DNA of 64,000 bases from Enoplolaimus lenunculus (GCA_030248215.1 JASANG010002125.1:422501-486500); one strand, 5' to 3'; shown: positions 13,701 through 28,700, numbered from the stretch's first letter. Notes: generated by a model from the sequence alone, not told the origin. Numbers and translations are program-made.

Positions 13701-16700
13701 AAGCTGATTGAACTTAAATTTTGCCTATTTTTGTTTGTTTGCAAATCTGTTTGTTTTGTTTAGTAAGTATTCTTAGTAGCAGAGTAAATTATTTCGCTGA
13801 TTGTCAAAATGCGACTGGCATTGAAAAGGCTGCCCTTAGAATTGGCAGGCCTCCATTAATATCGTAATTTTACAGGTTAGTAGATCGCTAATACTGTCAG
13901 CTATACAAGCAATTTTTACTGAAACTGAATAATACAGACAAATATACTGCAACAAAAAGTCAAAAGTTTTACACTTTAGTTTTTGATATAATTACTAAAA
14001 CTTTAAATTCCGATTCCGATTCCGGTTCCGACCAAAAAATTTGATTCCGCTTCCGACAAAGTTTACTTCCGATTGGAACCCTGGTAAATATCAAGACTGT
14101 ATGATGCAAAGGTATGCAACTCTAGAGAGGCTCATAATTTAGAGGGAGGTCGCTGTCACATACAATAACCCCTAAATTAATCGGAGCATTTTTGAAACAG
14201 AATACATAAAGTGCCATTGTTCACACCGGTTGTACTCTCTCTAAATAATAGGGTTATGCCAAAAACGCAACGCGTGCCAGGTTCAATATCTCTTTTACAC
14301 ACAATGTATCCAATTGCATAGTCTTGTTGAAGTATGCATCATCGACTCTTGTTAATATATATCAGTTCAGCACTTAAGTTCGATTTAGGCTTAGGCTTAC
14401 ATCTATCTTGCGTTTTAAGACTCGAATGCGTCCCAGTAACACGGTTCGCCCACTGGCTACTGTTTAAGATAACTTTTTTATTTTCTGTATGTGATCATGA
14501 TTTTGATTTTTTTGGGTTTTGGTTGCGAGCACAGTTGACAACTGTTGTTTATTTGAATTTTTGTTTGTTATAAAATTGTCCAAAGTTATGGTTAAATTCA
14601 AATATCGAAATATGTCTTTATAGACATGATAATACACGCCAGATGATGTATCGAGAGTAAAAAATTCATCCCGTTGTTGTATACATTCCTATCCCACAGG
14701 CTCACGTGTTGGCTTAGGCTTAGGTTTTGGAAACGATTTAATATCTAAGCTTAATCCTAAACATTTGCCTAAGCCTTTACCTTAGCTGAGCCAGAGCCTA
14801 AATCTAACCTGAACCTTAACATGAAATGTGTTGGGAAAGGGTAAAAGAGCCTATTTCCGTATAACTGCTGAAAAAGCTTAGAGCATTGCTGATTCTAGTG
14901 GATATAGAATGACACTAGTAGTTAGTACTGTCTACCCATGTAAACATTATGGAAGGAACGTTTTCTGCAAGACTGCAATAGAGTAAAGCTTAAGCTTCAG
15001 ACTATTTTTTGCATCGGCTTAGGCAACAGCTTTGTCTTAGACTTAAGCTCATTCTTATACTTCGAGTTAGGCTTAGGCTTTGACTTAGGCTTAGGAATAT
15101 GAATATGCTAATGCTACTGTTACGACCCTGTTCTACACATTGGCCGCAATGTTGAAGCATTGAGCACATTGGAATTATATTTAGTTAGGGAAACTTGAAA
15201 TGTTTTCAAGCAATAGACATAATGTTTAACATATATACGCTTTTTTCAATTGAGTAGTATACGCGAGGGATTGAGTAGATATATTGTTTTAGCAAATCTA
15301 TTGAGAGTCCTGAAAACAAGCACCATTGTTTAAAACGACCTTTTAGATTTTGGAGGTCAAAACGTTTCTTATACATAAGGCTTATAGTTTTTGCGCGCTG
15401 AAATCGTAAAGATTCCATTGAACGCTTACGATTCAGATTCCGCGCCGTTCAATTAGGGGAATATCAGTATTATAAAAATGAAGGTTTGCGTTATTTTGCA
15501 GCATCTACGACTATTCGACTTCGAACACTATTTCGCCCAACAGTGCTGTAAAGCCTATGAATATAAATCGAAGTATACCTAATCCTAAGCGTAATGCTAA
15601 ACCTAAACCTAAGCTTAAAATATAAGTAATACGTGATGGATTGGTGGTGTCGATGAAATATCGGATTACAAGTTTTCCCTGTCGGGCGACGGGTTACTAG
15701 TTTTATCGTTTAGGCTTAGGCTTAGGCTAAGGCTTAGGTTTAGGCTTAGGCTTATACCTATTTTGCATGATGTTTTTGGTGGATGTAAAAATGATAACAA
15801 AAATGACCAGTTTGTTAAAGTACTGTTTATACTTGAACCCGTGTTTCATTTACCAACATTGTTTAACCTTCTAGGCTTAGGCCAGTTTGTTGGAGTTATA
15901 GGCAAATCGTTTGTATGGAAATAGCTCAAAATACCACAGTAGCTTTGTAATAAAACAGTTTGCATTGCCAGGCTAAAAGGCTAAAATTGAATTTTTGAAA
16001 ATTTTAATGCTGACCCTCTGTTCTGTTAACTTCATAGCTTGCCTACTTTATAATATATTATAATTTTCAAATTTTAATAATTTTTGTATTATGTAATAGT
16101 TACTAATTGATTTTGTGTTCACAAATTTGATAACTGAAACTTTGACGCGGTATAAAATGTACCACCGTTGCTGTACCCACCTTACTTTTTGGGGGGTGCG
16201 CTTGATGCCACGAGGAATACTTACAAAGTTGTGTACAGTCATGTTTCGAATATAACTGAAGCATTTATTAGCTATTATAATGTCATAAATTGGTTTCGAT
16301 TACTCAACTTTACCCCCCCTCCCCCAGTTAGCCTTAGGGCAGAAACGCAATGGGCGTTGGGTACATTTTATTCTACACAGAATGTAACCAGTTGCATACT
16401 CTTGCCAGCGTGATTATGAACTCTTGGCACAACTTCTCTAACTCAAGGAATGTACAACGAATCCACTAACCGAAACATATTTTTATCGCACCATCAGCCG
16501 TTTGCCTGGTATGTGTACGGCTAAATCTAAGCCTAAGTAGTAACTTAAGTTCAATCGTTAGCTTAAGCCTAAACTTAACACCTACCCTGGATTGATAAAA
16601 ATGGGAAAATATAATTCTCTGATAATGTTTTTTGTTGTATTCAGGCAATGTTTGCCAGTTATGTACCAGAAATTGCAGACCTGATCGGTTCAAGGCAAAA

Positions 16701-19700
16701 GTACGGCGGTGAATTCAAAGGTGAACATGGAAAAAGGTATTCATTTTGTGAAGCTTTTGAAGTTTTAACGAATCTACGAAATATGTTTCAGATATTAAGT
16801 AATATGCTACTTCATATATTCCCGGAAGCCGTAATCAGCTTGAAAGATTGTATATGCAATGACGTCAGCATTGGTACACGTTCCTTAGCGATTCCTGCAG
16901 TAGCATTTTTTGTTTACACGAGTATGCTAATTATTTCAATCAATACTTCAATTTGTCTTATTTGCATCGTCGAATGAGAATGTTTTAACGCTGTACCAAA
17001 CAAAGATGTAAGTGGGTAAAGATTTTTTTGCCGGATTTGCGCTTCACCCGCGGAAATTTATTTTGTTACCCACAGGTATACCCGCACAAAATTCCTTTAC
17101 CCGTTGCCCGCCTTGTATCCGCCATTATTTTTTCTTTTTGCGTTCAATACAATTGTGTAATTTTACAGTGCATCGGTATTTAACTCGCTACATAATTTCA
17201 CTCATACGGTAGAAACAAATTCAACTTATCTACATTATCTGGTTTCAAGTTTTTTTGTGAAAATTTCAGGCAGGTAAAGAATCACAAATTTGTACTCGAG
17301 CTTTAAAATTTTATACCCGCGGGTGTACCCGGGTCAAAACTTTCTTACTCGTAAAGCGTTTATCCGCAAGCACCCGCTTGTAGCATACAGCTCTGCGCTG
17401 TATCAAAAACACTCGCGGATCCAGGAAGGCGCAGATGCACGGTGTATTTTCTCAGCGGATGTGTCGAGCAAAAAAGGTCAAATTCAAAAATTGTACCATT
17501 GAGTAAACAAATTAACAAATATTGAACATAAGGTCTACCAAAGTATACGATCTTATGAAATGAGGCGTTGGCTTTAAACCAGATAACCTGATCTTAAATC
17601 CGTGGAGTGATTTTGTATTTAGGTGCGTAACCGTTAATCATCTGGGTCCATATTCTCAAATGTGTATAGCAACTATCATCAGTTAGTAATAGGTTTTCAA
17701 ACTCACTCACTATTGCAGTTGTTGAATTTCAAAATTGGTACAGATGTAGAGCAAATCATACGCTAAAACTATACCGAATTTTAAACGTCACCATTGCTTG
17801 GTTCAAAAGTTACAAGGTCTATCACCAACTGGTAATAGGTGTTACACACGTTTGAGAATATGGGCTCTGATTATAATTTTACAGGCATATTGTCGTTTGT
17901 GGCTATATAACATCAGAATCAGTCAGTCATTTCTTACAAGATTTTCTACACGAAGATCGTGAAGATGTTGACGTTCAAGTTGTTTTTCTTCACAGGTTTG
18001 TGTTTTAATTTACTTTTTATATTATTTTTAAGTTTATTTTTATTTATTGCTTTTATTTGTTTTTGTTTATTTTAGGTTATATTTTGTTTCTAGGTTCAAG
18101 TTTTTGTTTAAAAATTAACCAAATGATCGATTTAAGTTTGCCCCATAGCGGAACAAATTTATTTAGCTCTTCCAATGAGTCCCAGAGTGATTTGGTTTAA
18201 TCCAACTTGTTTGTAGCGAAGGTTCGAAATAAATAATACGGCTGGGGTGTAAATTAATATACTTCAATTATTATTCTAAAGTCGAAATGATGTGTTTACA
18301 GCATTAGAAGCGATAAAATAGCGTTAAAAATGAATTTTTTTTGGTAACAAATATTTTTTATTTTCCGGTTCCGGTTCCGGTTCCGGTATATTTTTAACAT
18401 TCCGGTTCCGGTATTTTATAATTCCGGTTGCACCCTGATATATATGTGTGTGTAAAAGCTTTCAAATTACCTTAGCCGACCACGGCATTGTACAACATTC
18501 TCCAACATTTGTCAAAATATTAATGCATTGATATTATTAAAAATTTGTTTCTTGTAAATAAACAGTAGTTTTTACAGAGTTCCGCCCGATCTTGAGTTAG
18601 AAGGTTTGTTCAAACGACATTTTACTAAAGTTGAATTTTATCAAGGCACCGTTATGGATTCGATTGATTTGTCAAGGGTTAAAGTAAGAACCGTATTTTG
18701 TGAAATTCCCGTTTAAAATTGCTTTTAAACTATGATCATGATTGGTTGAATGTTTTTTGTTATCCATTTATATTTAATATTTTAATGTTTAGGTACAGTA
18801 GTACACGGGTGTAAAGTGGGATTTTGGTTTGAGAAGACCAACGTCAATATATTTTGTTTTTTCTAAGGCTATTTGTGTCTCCTAGTGTTTAGGAGTACAC
18901 GTAAGTGATCAGGGGTGGACTGTTTTTTTCGTAGGATTGTAATAAAGTAAGCTTAAACTTTTTAGGCTATTTTTTGCTGAGACTTTAGCTTAGGTATATG
19001 CGTATGTTTATGCTTTATAAGCTTAGGTTTAGAAATATGCTTATACTACTGTTACGGCCCTGTTCTATACTTTGGTTCATGTGGTTACTAACGAAGTGAA
19101 CTTGTCAAAATCGTTGGTGGAGCGATGGCTGCGCATGATCTTCCGTACGACCCTGCTGTAGTCGAGTGATGGTAATTTCGTTTATAGGTTGATGATGCGG
19201 ACGCGTGTTTGGTGCTTGCAAACAAATACTCGGCAGATCCAGACGCTGAAGACGCAGCGAATATCATGCGTGTAATTTCAATCAAAAATTATTCAGCAGA
19301 TATTCGCGTGATTGTTCAACTCATGCAGTATCATAATAAAGTGAGTCGCACTCGAGTTGACGAAAATTACAAGTTGTCGGTCGACGAGTTGTCAGACATA
19401 CGAAAACAAGCGTTATATATACTCAAAATTGAAGTCTATAAGATTTAAATTATCCGAGCGTTTGTGTTAAATTTAAGCAGTGTTATAATGCATTCAGTAA
19501 CAGCACGAAGTTACCACTTCACGAGACGTGCCGACGATTTGGCGGGGGCTGACACACTAACAAACAATAAATCGATTGTATCTGGTTGAAGGCGTACAAG
19601 AATAAATCGTTTGCATCTATTTGAAGGCATACCTACTCAATATTCCGTCATGGGACTGGCGCCGTGGCGATGACGTCATATGCCTTGCCGAGCTGAAACT

Positions 19701-22700
19701 CGGCTTTATTGCTCAATCGTGTCTCGCTCCTGGATTTTCAACGATGATGGCCAATTTGTTCGCGATGCGTTCGTTCAAAACGGTACTACCATTCATTCGA
19801 ATTTTATTTTAATTTATTTAAATTTTAAATTTTTCAAAGGCAGTGCCGTGCTCAGCGCATACCCCACCCCCTAACACAGGCTTCCTCACAAAATTTCACA
19901 AACAAGTCCCTCAGTGCTAAATTCAGGGGCAACGTTGTATTAACTTTGGTTACGCCTCACACACTGTGAACGGCACTGTCCAGAGCTAAAGTTTAACATA
20001 TTTGTTAGGCTTCTGGCGAAAATGTAATTGTGACGGTATTTTTGGCACAATTTGAATCTTTGTGAATAAAACAAGGTAAAAAAGACAAAACAAAAAAATT
20101 GGAATGTGAAGGAAAATGGCTCTTGTGCCCTTCTCCCTCAGACAGGCTTGGGATTTAGGCTTAGGCTTAAGTTTCGCAAAATGATTGTCTACGCCTAAGG
20201 CTAGGCGTATTCATGACCGTTAATTCCAAATGTGGAGGGAGCTGTACAATATCTGAAAACATGAAGACGGCATCAAAATGAAGTGAACAGAATTAGATAA
20301 AAAACAAAAATAAAAAATTTTGAAAAAATTAAGATAAGAAGCGAAACAGAAAAAAGAAGGAAAAAGAAAAAATAGAATAGAAATTTGAAATAGGAAAAAC
20401 AAAGAAATAGAAAAAATTAAGATAGAACTCGAAACAGAAAAAAGAAGGGGAAAGAAAAAATAGAATAGAAATCAAAACATAAAAAAATAGAAATAGAAAA
20501 AATTAAGATAGAAATCGAAACATTAAAGTAAAAAGAAATAGCAAAAATTAAGATAGAAATCGAACAAGAAAAAAGAGCAAGAAATTGATAAAATTAAGAC
20601 AGAAATCGAAACATAAAAATAGAAAGAAATAGAAAAAATTAATATAGAAATCCAAACATAAAACAAGATAGAAAAAGAAAAATTAAGATAGAACTCGAAA
20701 CGGAAAAAAGAAAGATAGATACAAAGAAAAACAAGGCAGGAAAGAAGGGAGTTTATTTCAGTTGTGTCGTTTGTGTCAAAATAGAAATTCGACAGTTTTC
20801 AGGCACCTCAGCAACCGGTATGGTTGAATGATTATTTACGCGGCGCGGGTATGGAGATGTACACTGAAACATTATCTCATAGCTTTGTTTCGATGAGTTT
20901 TCCAGAAGCTGCCAAGTGAGTAGAACTTGGTCCGAATATGCAATTAACCGGTAAATGTTGAGTTGAACGGAGTAAAAGATGTAGTTTAGTGCAATTGCAA
21001 TATTGAAAATTGCAGTGAACACATAACACTCTGCACGAATCTTTGTCGTCCTTTAATCTGCGAACGCCTGAGCGAAAGCATAAGCATGGATAATCCTAGG
21101 ATTAAGCCAACACCTAAGCCTAATGGTAGACAACGAATTGTCGGATCTATGTCAGATGTAAGAGAGCCAAATTTCGGTCGGCGACGAGTTGTATGATAAG
21201 ATGAATTAGTAATAGCAAAAGAATACTAAAATCACCAATATTTCAACTCGAGTTACACACAGTTGGCTGTGTGTTATTTTAAAATGTTGCGTTCAGTTTG
21301 CGGTGAACGCAGTGAAAAAACTCATTTCTGCTCACAATTTTATCCACTCAGAACTGTGTTCCAGTCTAATGGATTGAAGTTTTCGTAGATTTTTGCAATT
21401 GCACTAATTGTTATCTTTTACAGTCCCCGTTCAGCAATGCGTTTAATCGTTTTTAGCAATATTTTAATATAAGATTATTATAGAATTAATTTAATTTTTT
21501 ATAGTCACCGGATACACCGGAATGGCTGAATTTATACTTGTGCGGCGCAGGTATGGAAATGTATACGGAAACTTTGTCGCATAGTTTTGTCGGTCTTAGT
21601 TATCCTGAAGCCGCTGAGTAAGTTTTGCTCGATGCTCTCTGTGTGAGATCCGTTGCTCTTCCCTCAGCATATTACTACAGCGTTCTGTCCATGGTTTGCT
21701 GCCGGGTGCAACTGCTTTTTTTTGTACTGGACCTACTTACTAGTTTGGGGTGTTCTAAAAGTTGGCTTGCTTGCTAAAAGTTAAGGCAGCCTTATTACCG
21801 ATGATTGTAGTGCGGTGTACCGATTGGCGGATCAACAAATTTTTGGCTGGGACTCGTTAAATAACAGTCCGAAAAACCTCGGTGAGCAAAGCGTGCGAGA
21901 GCACCAAACATAATTTTTGACCTAAATTTTAATAGAACCTTTGGTTTTGATACCTTGGAGGGCAGGATCATGTCGCGAATGTCCCCGTTGGATCCATCAG
22001 TGGTGTATGTATCAATCACTTGAAGTCGAAATCTTATTGGCGAGCTTACGCAATTTTTTTGGGTTGTATTTTGGTTATTTTTGAGGATATTGATTTGTGC
22101 TAAGATCTATAAACTATCAGAACAGTGTTATTTTAAAACGCACAAAAATGATAGGCATAAGCTATTATAGCATCGCTTCATCGAAAAATAAACAGCTGCT
22201 GCCAGTTCGATTTCGCTTTTCACAAAAACTTGTGCTAAATTTTAAATTTTGAACCCGAAATTAGCTGAAACAGTAATTAAATTGTTCTTGTGTCGAATTT
22301 ATCGTTCGGACACTTGTTGCATTAAAACCTATTTGCGGCATTCGCTTTTCCTAACTAACCTCACCTCTTAATTCTGAAACCAGCGTTTGAAAAGCTGTTC
22401 AAAGTTTCCTGCGTTTATATTCTGCTAACAAAAATATAATCGCTGTTTTATTAATTTTGTATTGCGAATTTCAGTTTAGCCACGATTTAACTGATGGGTA
22501 TATATAAGAGTGTGAAATGGCAAACATCGCGAAGGTGGTAACTATTGTTCAGACCAATTACTAATTACTTCCATACCAATTACTAATTACTCCATTTCAA
22601 TTGGTTATTCAGAACCAGATAAAATTGATCCGCGAATCATTTTGCGGAATGAAAATGTCCGTTGCCACTATTTTCGTTTTTCGATCGTTCTTTGTTCAGC

Positions 22701-25700
22701 TGAGCCCGGATTATACCCACAGACGAGCGTGTTTGATAGCTTTTAGGTTGGACTGGGTTATCATGTTGTCTAAGTTGAATTGAAGAGTTAAAATGGCAAT
22801 ATTTGAACGGTGGAATGTGCATGTACGTATAGTTTGGGGCGAAACAAATTAATTACGCTATGATATTTGTATTTACTTTGTGGCGGGTTTTTAATTAAAT
22901 GCATCTATGATTGTTTTATTGTTAAACCTGGATAGCAGAACTTGCTTTTGGCAATATAGTAAAATTTGTCACGGAATTAATAATAGAGAAGGGCGCTAGG
23001 ATATGTTTAATTCGAACCAGTCGGTTTTGTTTTCAAGTATTTCAATTAAGATGTTCTTTATGAGAACCAATCCAATTGTATATCCTGTCGTGCTTGTCCA
23101 GGGGTCACTGTTACGCAGTTCGTAATAGCGGCCAATGTAAAAAACAGAGTCGAACAGTATTATAAGCATATTCCTAAGCCTAAGCCTAAGCGTAAGAATG
23201 ATCATAATCCTAAGCCTAAGCCCAAGCGTAAGAATGAGCATATTCCTAATCCTAAGCCCAAGCGTAAGAATGAGCATATTCCTAAGCGTAAGCCTAAGCC
23301 CAAACCTAAGCCAAGCAAAAAATTAGTCTAAAGCTTAAGCTAACTCTCTTTACATGGGCCATATTAGCTAAGTAATTACCGCATTTTAATTCATTATCAT
23401 TGACAAGGGTACGAATTTTAAGGGATGTCAATTTAATCTAGTGCTTTCGAGAAACTGAAGCACAACTGAACAGTTTCAGTACTGAATATATTTTTAGTGG
23501 GTGTCGACTGACAGCCATTTTCGCGCGTGCCTGAGTATGATCTTTTCGTATCATAATACTAACAAACACATTATTTTGGGAGTCAATATATCCACAAAAA
23601 ATATGTATACAAAGCTTAAATTGAAGTTCTAGACAATGTTTAGAACAGGGCTGTAACGGTAGTATAAGCATATTCCCAATGGCGGATCCATGGGGGAGGC
23701 CACCCCGGCCGTGCCCCCCCCCCAACAGCATCTCGACAAAAATTATATAGCAATTTTGTGACAATAGTTCGTGGTTTGTGTGTGGATAAAAAGTAAGTTT
23801 ATTACCTGTGTAATTTTGGCCCCCCCCCCATTTTGAGATCCTGGATCCGCCACTGCATATTCCTTAACGTAAGCCTAACGCATGAACGTATACCTAAGCC
23901 TAAGCGTAAACGTAAGCAACTAATTAGTCTAAAGCTTAAGCTTACTCTATTGCAGTTCCGCCGAAACACGTTCCGCGTTTGATCTTTATAATATGTTTTA
24001 AACAGTGTGTAAACACGTTAATTTACAGAATACTGTTTACAAAGCTTGGGCTTTTGCTTTTGGCAATCGAGTTGAAAAATGATGAAAAAATGGAATGTAA
24101 CATCGCAATTAATCCCGGGCCGTCTGTACGAATACAGCATCAAACTCAAGGATTTTTTATAGCTCAGTCTGCGGACGAAGTCAAAAGGTATTAACAGATT
24201 TTGTTGCACTGTTATACACTTCCTTCGCATTTAAGGTCAAGGCTTGGCTTAGGGTCCCAGCTAGGCAACATATACTTCCTTCACATTTAATGCCAAGGCT
24301 TGGCTTAGGGTCCCAGCTAGACAACATACACTTCCTTGACATTTAATGTCAAGGCTTGGCTTAGGGTCACAGCTGGGCAACCTACACTTCCTTTACATTT
24401 AAGGTCAAGGCTTGGCTTAGGATCCCAGCTAGGCAACATATACTTCCTTCACATTTAATGTCAAGACTTGGCTTAGGGTCACAGCTAGGCAACCTACACT
24501 TCCTTTACATTTAAGGTCAAAGCTTGGCTTAGGGTCCCAGCTAGGCAACATACACTTCCTTCGCATTTAAGGTCAAGGCTTGGCTTAGGGTCCCAGCTAG
24601 GCAACATACACTTCCTTCGCATTTAAGGTCAAGGCTTGGCTTAGGGTCACAGCTAGGCAAGCTACACTTCCTTTACATTTAAGGTCAAAGCTTGGCTTAG
24701 GGTCCCAGCTAGGCAACATACACTTCCTTCACATTTAAGGTCAAGGCTTGGCTTAGGATCCCAGCTAGGCAACATATACTTCCTTCACATTTGATGTCAA
24801 GACTTGGCTTAGGGTCACAGCTAGGCAACCTACACTTCCTTCACATTTAAGGTCAAGGCTTGGCTTAGGGTCCCAGCTAGGCAACATACACTTCCTTCAC
24901 ATTTAAGGTCAAGGCTTGGCTTAGGGTCAGAGCTAAGCAACGGTTAAAGTTTAGGCTTACGCATAGTTAAGCGTTTTGCTGAACCTAAGCCTAAGTCTAC
25001 ACGTGTGTGCGGAAAGTGTGAAAGAGGCTAATGTTGAAGGTATAATAATTATCACAACGCGTAACTAAATATGTGAAATTTGGTTGGTAATAAAGAGTCT
25101 GGCGTCAATATTTTGAGTCTGAATCAATACGAGTATATTTTCCTAATTGGACGAAGTGAATGAGTAAAGCCTAAAATTAGTAATGGTCCATGAACGTTCA
25201 CTACGCTAATTAGATTGTATAAATGGTTCCAGCTCGTTGACCAGATAAAGATAAGTGCAGAATTTGATTCGCTACTCAAAGTATAATGTTACCTATGTTC
25301 ACAACAGTATGCACACGTCGCATAAAAGGTTCTTCCTAAAGCAATGAAATTAAACCGTAGAAAATCGCTAGCACAAAGGTAAAGGCGTGTGGTCGAAATA
25401 ACTAGAGCTGAATTAAAAAATAAATAACAGTTCCGAGCCGAATAGCGAAGATGGAACCCGGAACCCTCTGGATAAGCGAACTAAACACCAGTCATGCTGT
25501 TCTCTTATTCGGGTCAATATATTAAGATCATTGTGCTTGAGTTTACCTTTAGGCTTGTGTTTGTTTTAAGATATGAGTAAGATATTTAAGGTTAGGATTA
25601 AGCTTAAGTTTATACTCAAGAATTAAAGGGCGGTGTAGGAATTTGTTCAGGCGGGTATTCGCGTACACCCCTTATTTTTGCTATCTTTCGCTGATTTTGT

Positions 25701-28700
25701 CTGATTTAGTTATTTGCAGTATTTGATGCTGTCTTAAATTTTATCAATTTTTTGCCTAGAGAGGGGTGACAACACCTTTAGCCCCCCTTGTAAGGAGTAA
25801 TAGTGTTGCGCAAGCTTCATTCGCTGCATCCTTAGACAATCGTGTGAAATTTTTGGTATATGATTGAGTTGATTTTTAGGGCATTTTACTATTGTAAACA
25901 ATGTCACGAAGATATAACTGATGTTACGTTGATCAAGAAGTGCAAATGTAAAAATTGTAAGTTTTTCTTTTGACGGCCATCACATACTCAACTCACGTTT
26001 GAGCTTTTTTTTCAGTTGTTATGTACTTTCAGCCAGCTTTCACAGAAAAGCATTGGTAAATATTGAAAAATTTTTGCAACTTTTTCTCGTGCTGCTCGTC
26101 AACTGAAACGTTTATTCGACATGAAAATTTGAACTTTTAAAAAATTCGATTTTTTTTAAATTATCAAAAATTGCCAAATTTTAAAATTTATATATCATTT
26201 GACGGTAATCGTGAGCGTTTGTGATTTGCTAATTGCGTTACAATAATTGTATTTTCAGTGGCGTTGTTTCGAAAAGGCGTGCGTCAGATTCAAATCGCTA
26301 ACCGAGCAGGTAAAGAAATTTATAGTGTAAAATTTGTACCGATAGACAAATTTTTGCATATTTATGAAATATTCGACTGGTTTCAACGCGATTATCTGAT
26401 TTTCGTAAACTTCCCAGTCATCAGCTTAGTAATTTTTACCAAAATTTTAACCATTGGTTTACCTGTATTAATACATTTCATATTGTAAATAATGATGAGG
26501 GAAATTTTTTATTATGCAGCATCTACAATAAAACTTGTACACGAGGTTTGTGTGTTTGTTTATTGAGCAGAAAATATTGGAAATACAGTAGCAATTACAA
26601 GTACAAAAAATGGAAACAATAGCATTGGTGCTCAATAAAGTTAAGGCTAGAAATGGAACGAAATTCACTGATATCTAACCTAAGTTTCGGTCGAATTTGA
26701 TGAAAAGTGGAAAATCTATTTCACAACACTATTCAAATTTTAACTGAAATTTTAAACCGTATTTGAATGCAACTTTTGCAACAACGCAGATATTTCAACT
26801 TAAATTGTCGATTCGTGCGTTTAATAATCCGCACACCATGTACGTAATTGACCTTGCGTGCGTGCGAGTCGTTCAAGAACTGAGCATTTTGTCAAATTTA
26901 AGATTTTCAGGCATTGAAATTAGAATCTGTTGCATGTATTAATTTCAAGAAGCATAATATATAATTGACATCTTAGCGAGAAAACTTTAAATTGATTCCG
27001 ACATTGAAAACTGTAGCGTATCTTTTATAGATAATATATCTATTGATTTTGATGAAGATGACTTTGAAGGTTCGGATGTTAATGCTCATGTGTTTTAACT
27101 TCTGGGACGATTTGTGCTTTTGCTTTTTACCTGCAGCTTTGACCTGTATTTCTTTGCACAGACCGCAGTTAAAATATCTTTTTTGCTAAAATTTATCCTG
27201 TTAAAGACAAACTTTTTCAGTACGAAACCATTTTTGCAAAGGTATACCAGGTACTGATTTATTGCTTGTTTTTAATTTCAAGTATTGCAAAATGTGTACG
27301 CAAAATTTAATATTTTGCAATAAATATTTGCAAATGAACAGTTACATTAAATTAATAATATCAAGAGTGTATAATACAAGAGTTTGCAACTCTTGGGGCT
27401 CCGCATGGTACAAAATGTACCACGAGGCGTTGCGTTTTTGGCAGAACTCTCTTGTTAAGATGGAGGTGGGTCGCTATCACATGAATACCTTAAATTTAAC
27501 AATGTGGGGAACATGTTGGACACTGCATACTAAAGTGCCATGGTTCATACCGGTTGTACCCCCCTCTCTAAATAAATGGAGGGTAGGGCAAAAACGCAAC
27601 ACGTGTCGGGAACATCCTTTTCTACACAAATGTACCCGGTTGCAGACTCTAGTTGAAGTATGCATCGTCCACTCTTGATAATATTCACATAACATAGAGT
27701 TGTGGAATATTCAACACCCGGTACGATACAGCGAAAAGTTTACGTCAATTTTGCGCTTTATATATCAAGCTTTGCTTCACTCGCTTAAGCGACAGACTTG
27801 AAATCCATATAGGTACATATGGAAAACTTCTAAAGTCCATCTTACAAGTAATGGAGAAAAACGGATTTTCCACGCAGTATGAGTTCGCGTGCCGAGTGTA
27901 TTGCAACTCACTCTGCGTGGAAAATCTGTTTTTTGTTCCGTTACATGCAAGATGTACTTTAAGAAGTTTTCCTTATGTATATGAAATTCAAGTCAGTCAA
28001 TTAAACGAGCGAAACGAAGTTTAATATATAAACGCAAAATAGAAGTGAACTTTTGGTTATATCATACTGGGAGTTGTTTACTGTGTCCATGCCCGTAGCC
28101 AAAGAGGGTAGAGGGGTCCTCAGCCCCCCCCCCCCCTGGAAAAAATTCAGTCCTCCTAGCATATTTTCAACCGTGCTTGTAAGTCATTGCAACCCCTTGT
28201 ATGCCTCTCCTAAAAAGTTTGCAACAGCTTATTTCATATTATTATCGAAGATGGCAGAACTAACCACAAATTATTACACATGCTTTAAACTGCTGTGAGA
28301 GCGAAATTGCACTAACGTCTACTAAATATACAACTGTTGCTTCTTAGCTTCAATTCTGCTTGTTTTCCTGAGTTTTTAAGGCAGGAAAATTTACATCTGT
28401 CAGCCGTAAGACAACCAGCTTAGAGTTTAGTGATGAGGATGGAAATTATTTCATCATTTTCATCGATGCTTTGCCGACAAAAAGACCCTTGAAGGGAAAA
28501 CCTGTGTTCGGCTGAAGTGATGCTTCAACTCCTCATCTTTTAGGGTTAAATCAGTGTGAAAGGATAGTTTTTGATACCAGATTAACGCTTAGGTCGCATA
28601 TTCAGATAAGGGTTAACGTAGTTAACAATTGTCGCTAGAAAACTGCCACTTCAATTTGTTACCATATCAAAAACTAAAAGTAAATCTAAGTTGAATTTTT

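Noticed and set aside
15700-15765. TTAGGC array as a true telomere
   Set aside because: It is short, occurs in both orientations and is internal to slo-1, with coding exons on both sides.
24219-24941. CRISPR-like array
   Set aside because: Units are contiguous without unique spacers, and the genome is eukaryotic.
27262-27678. 138-codon frame in slo-1 intron 16
   Set aside because: It covers an inverted-repeat element; the peptide has no domain.
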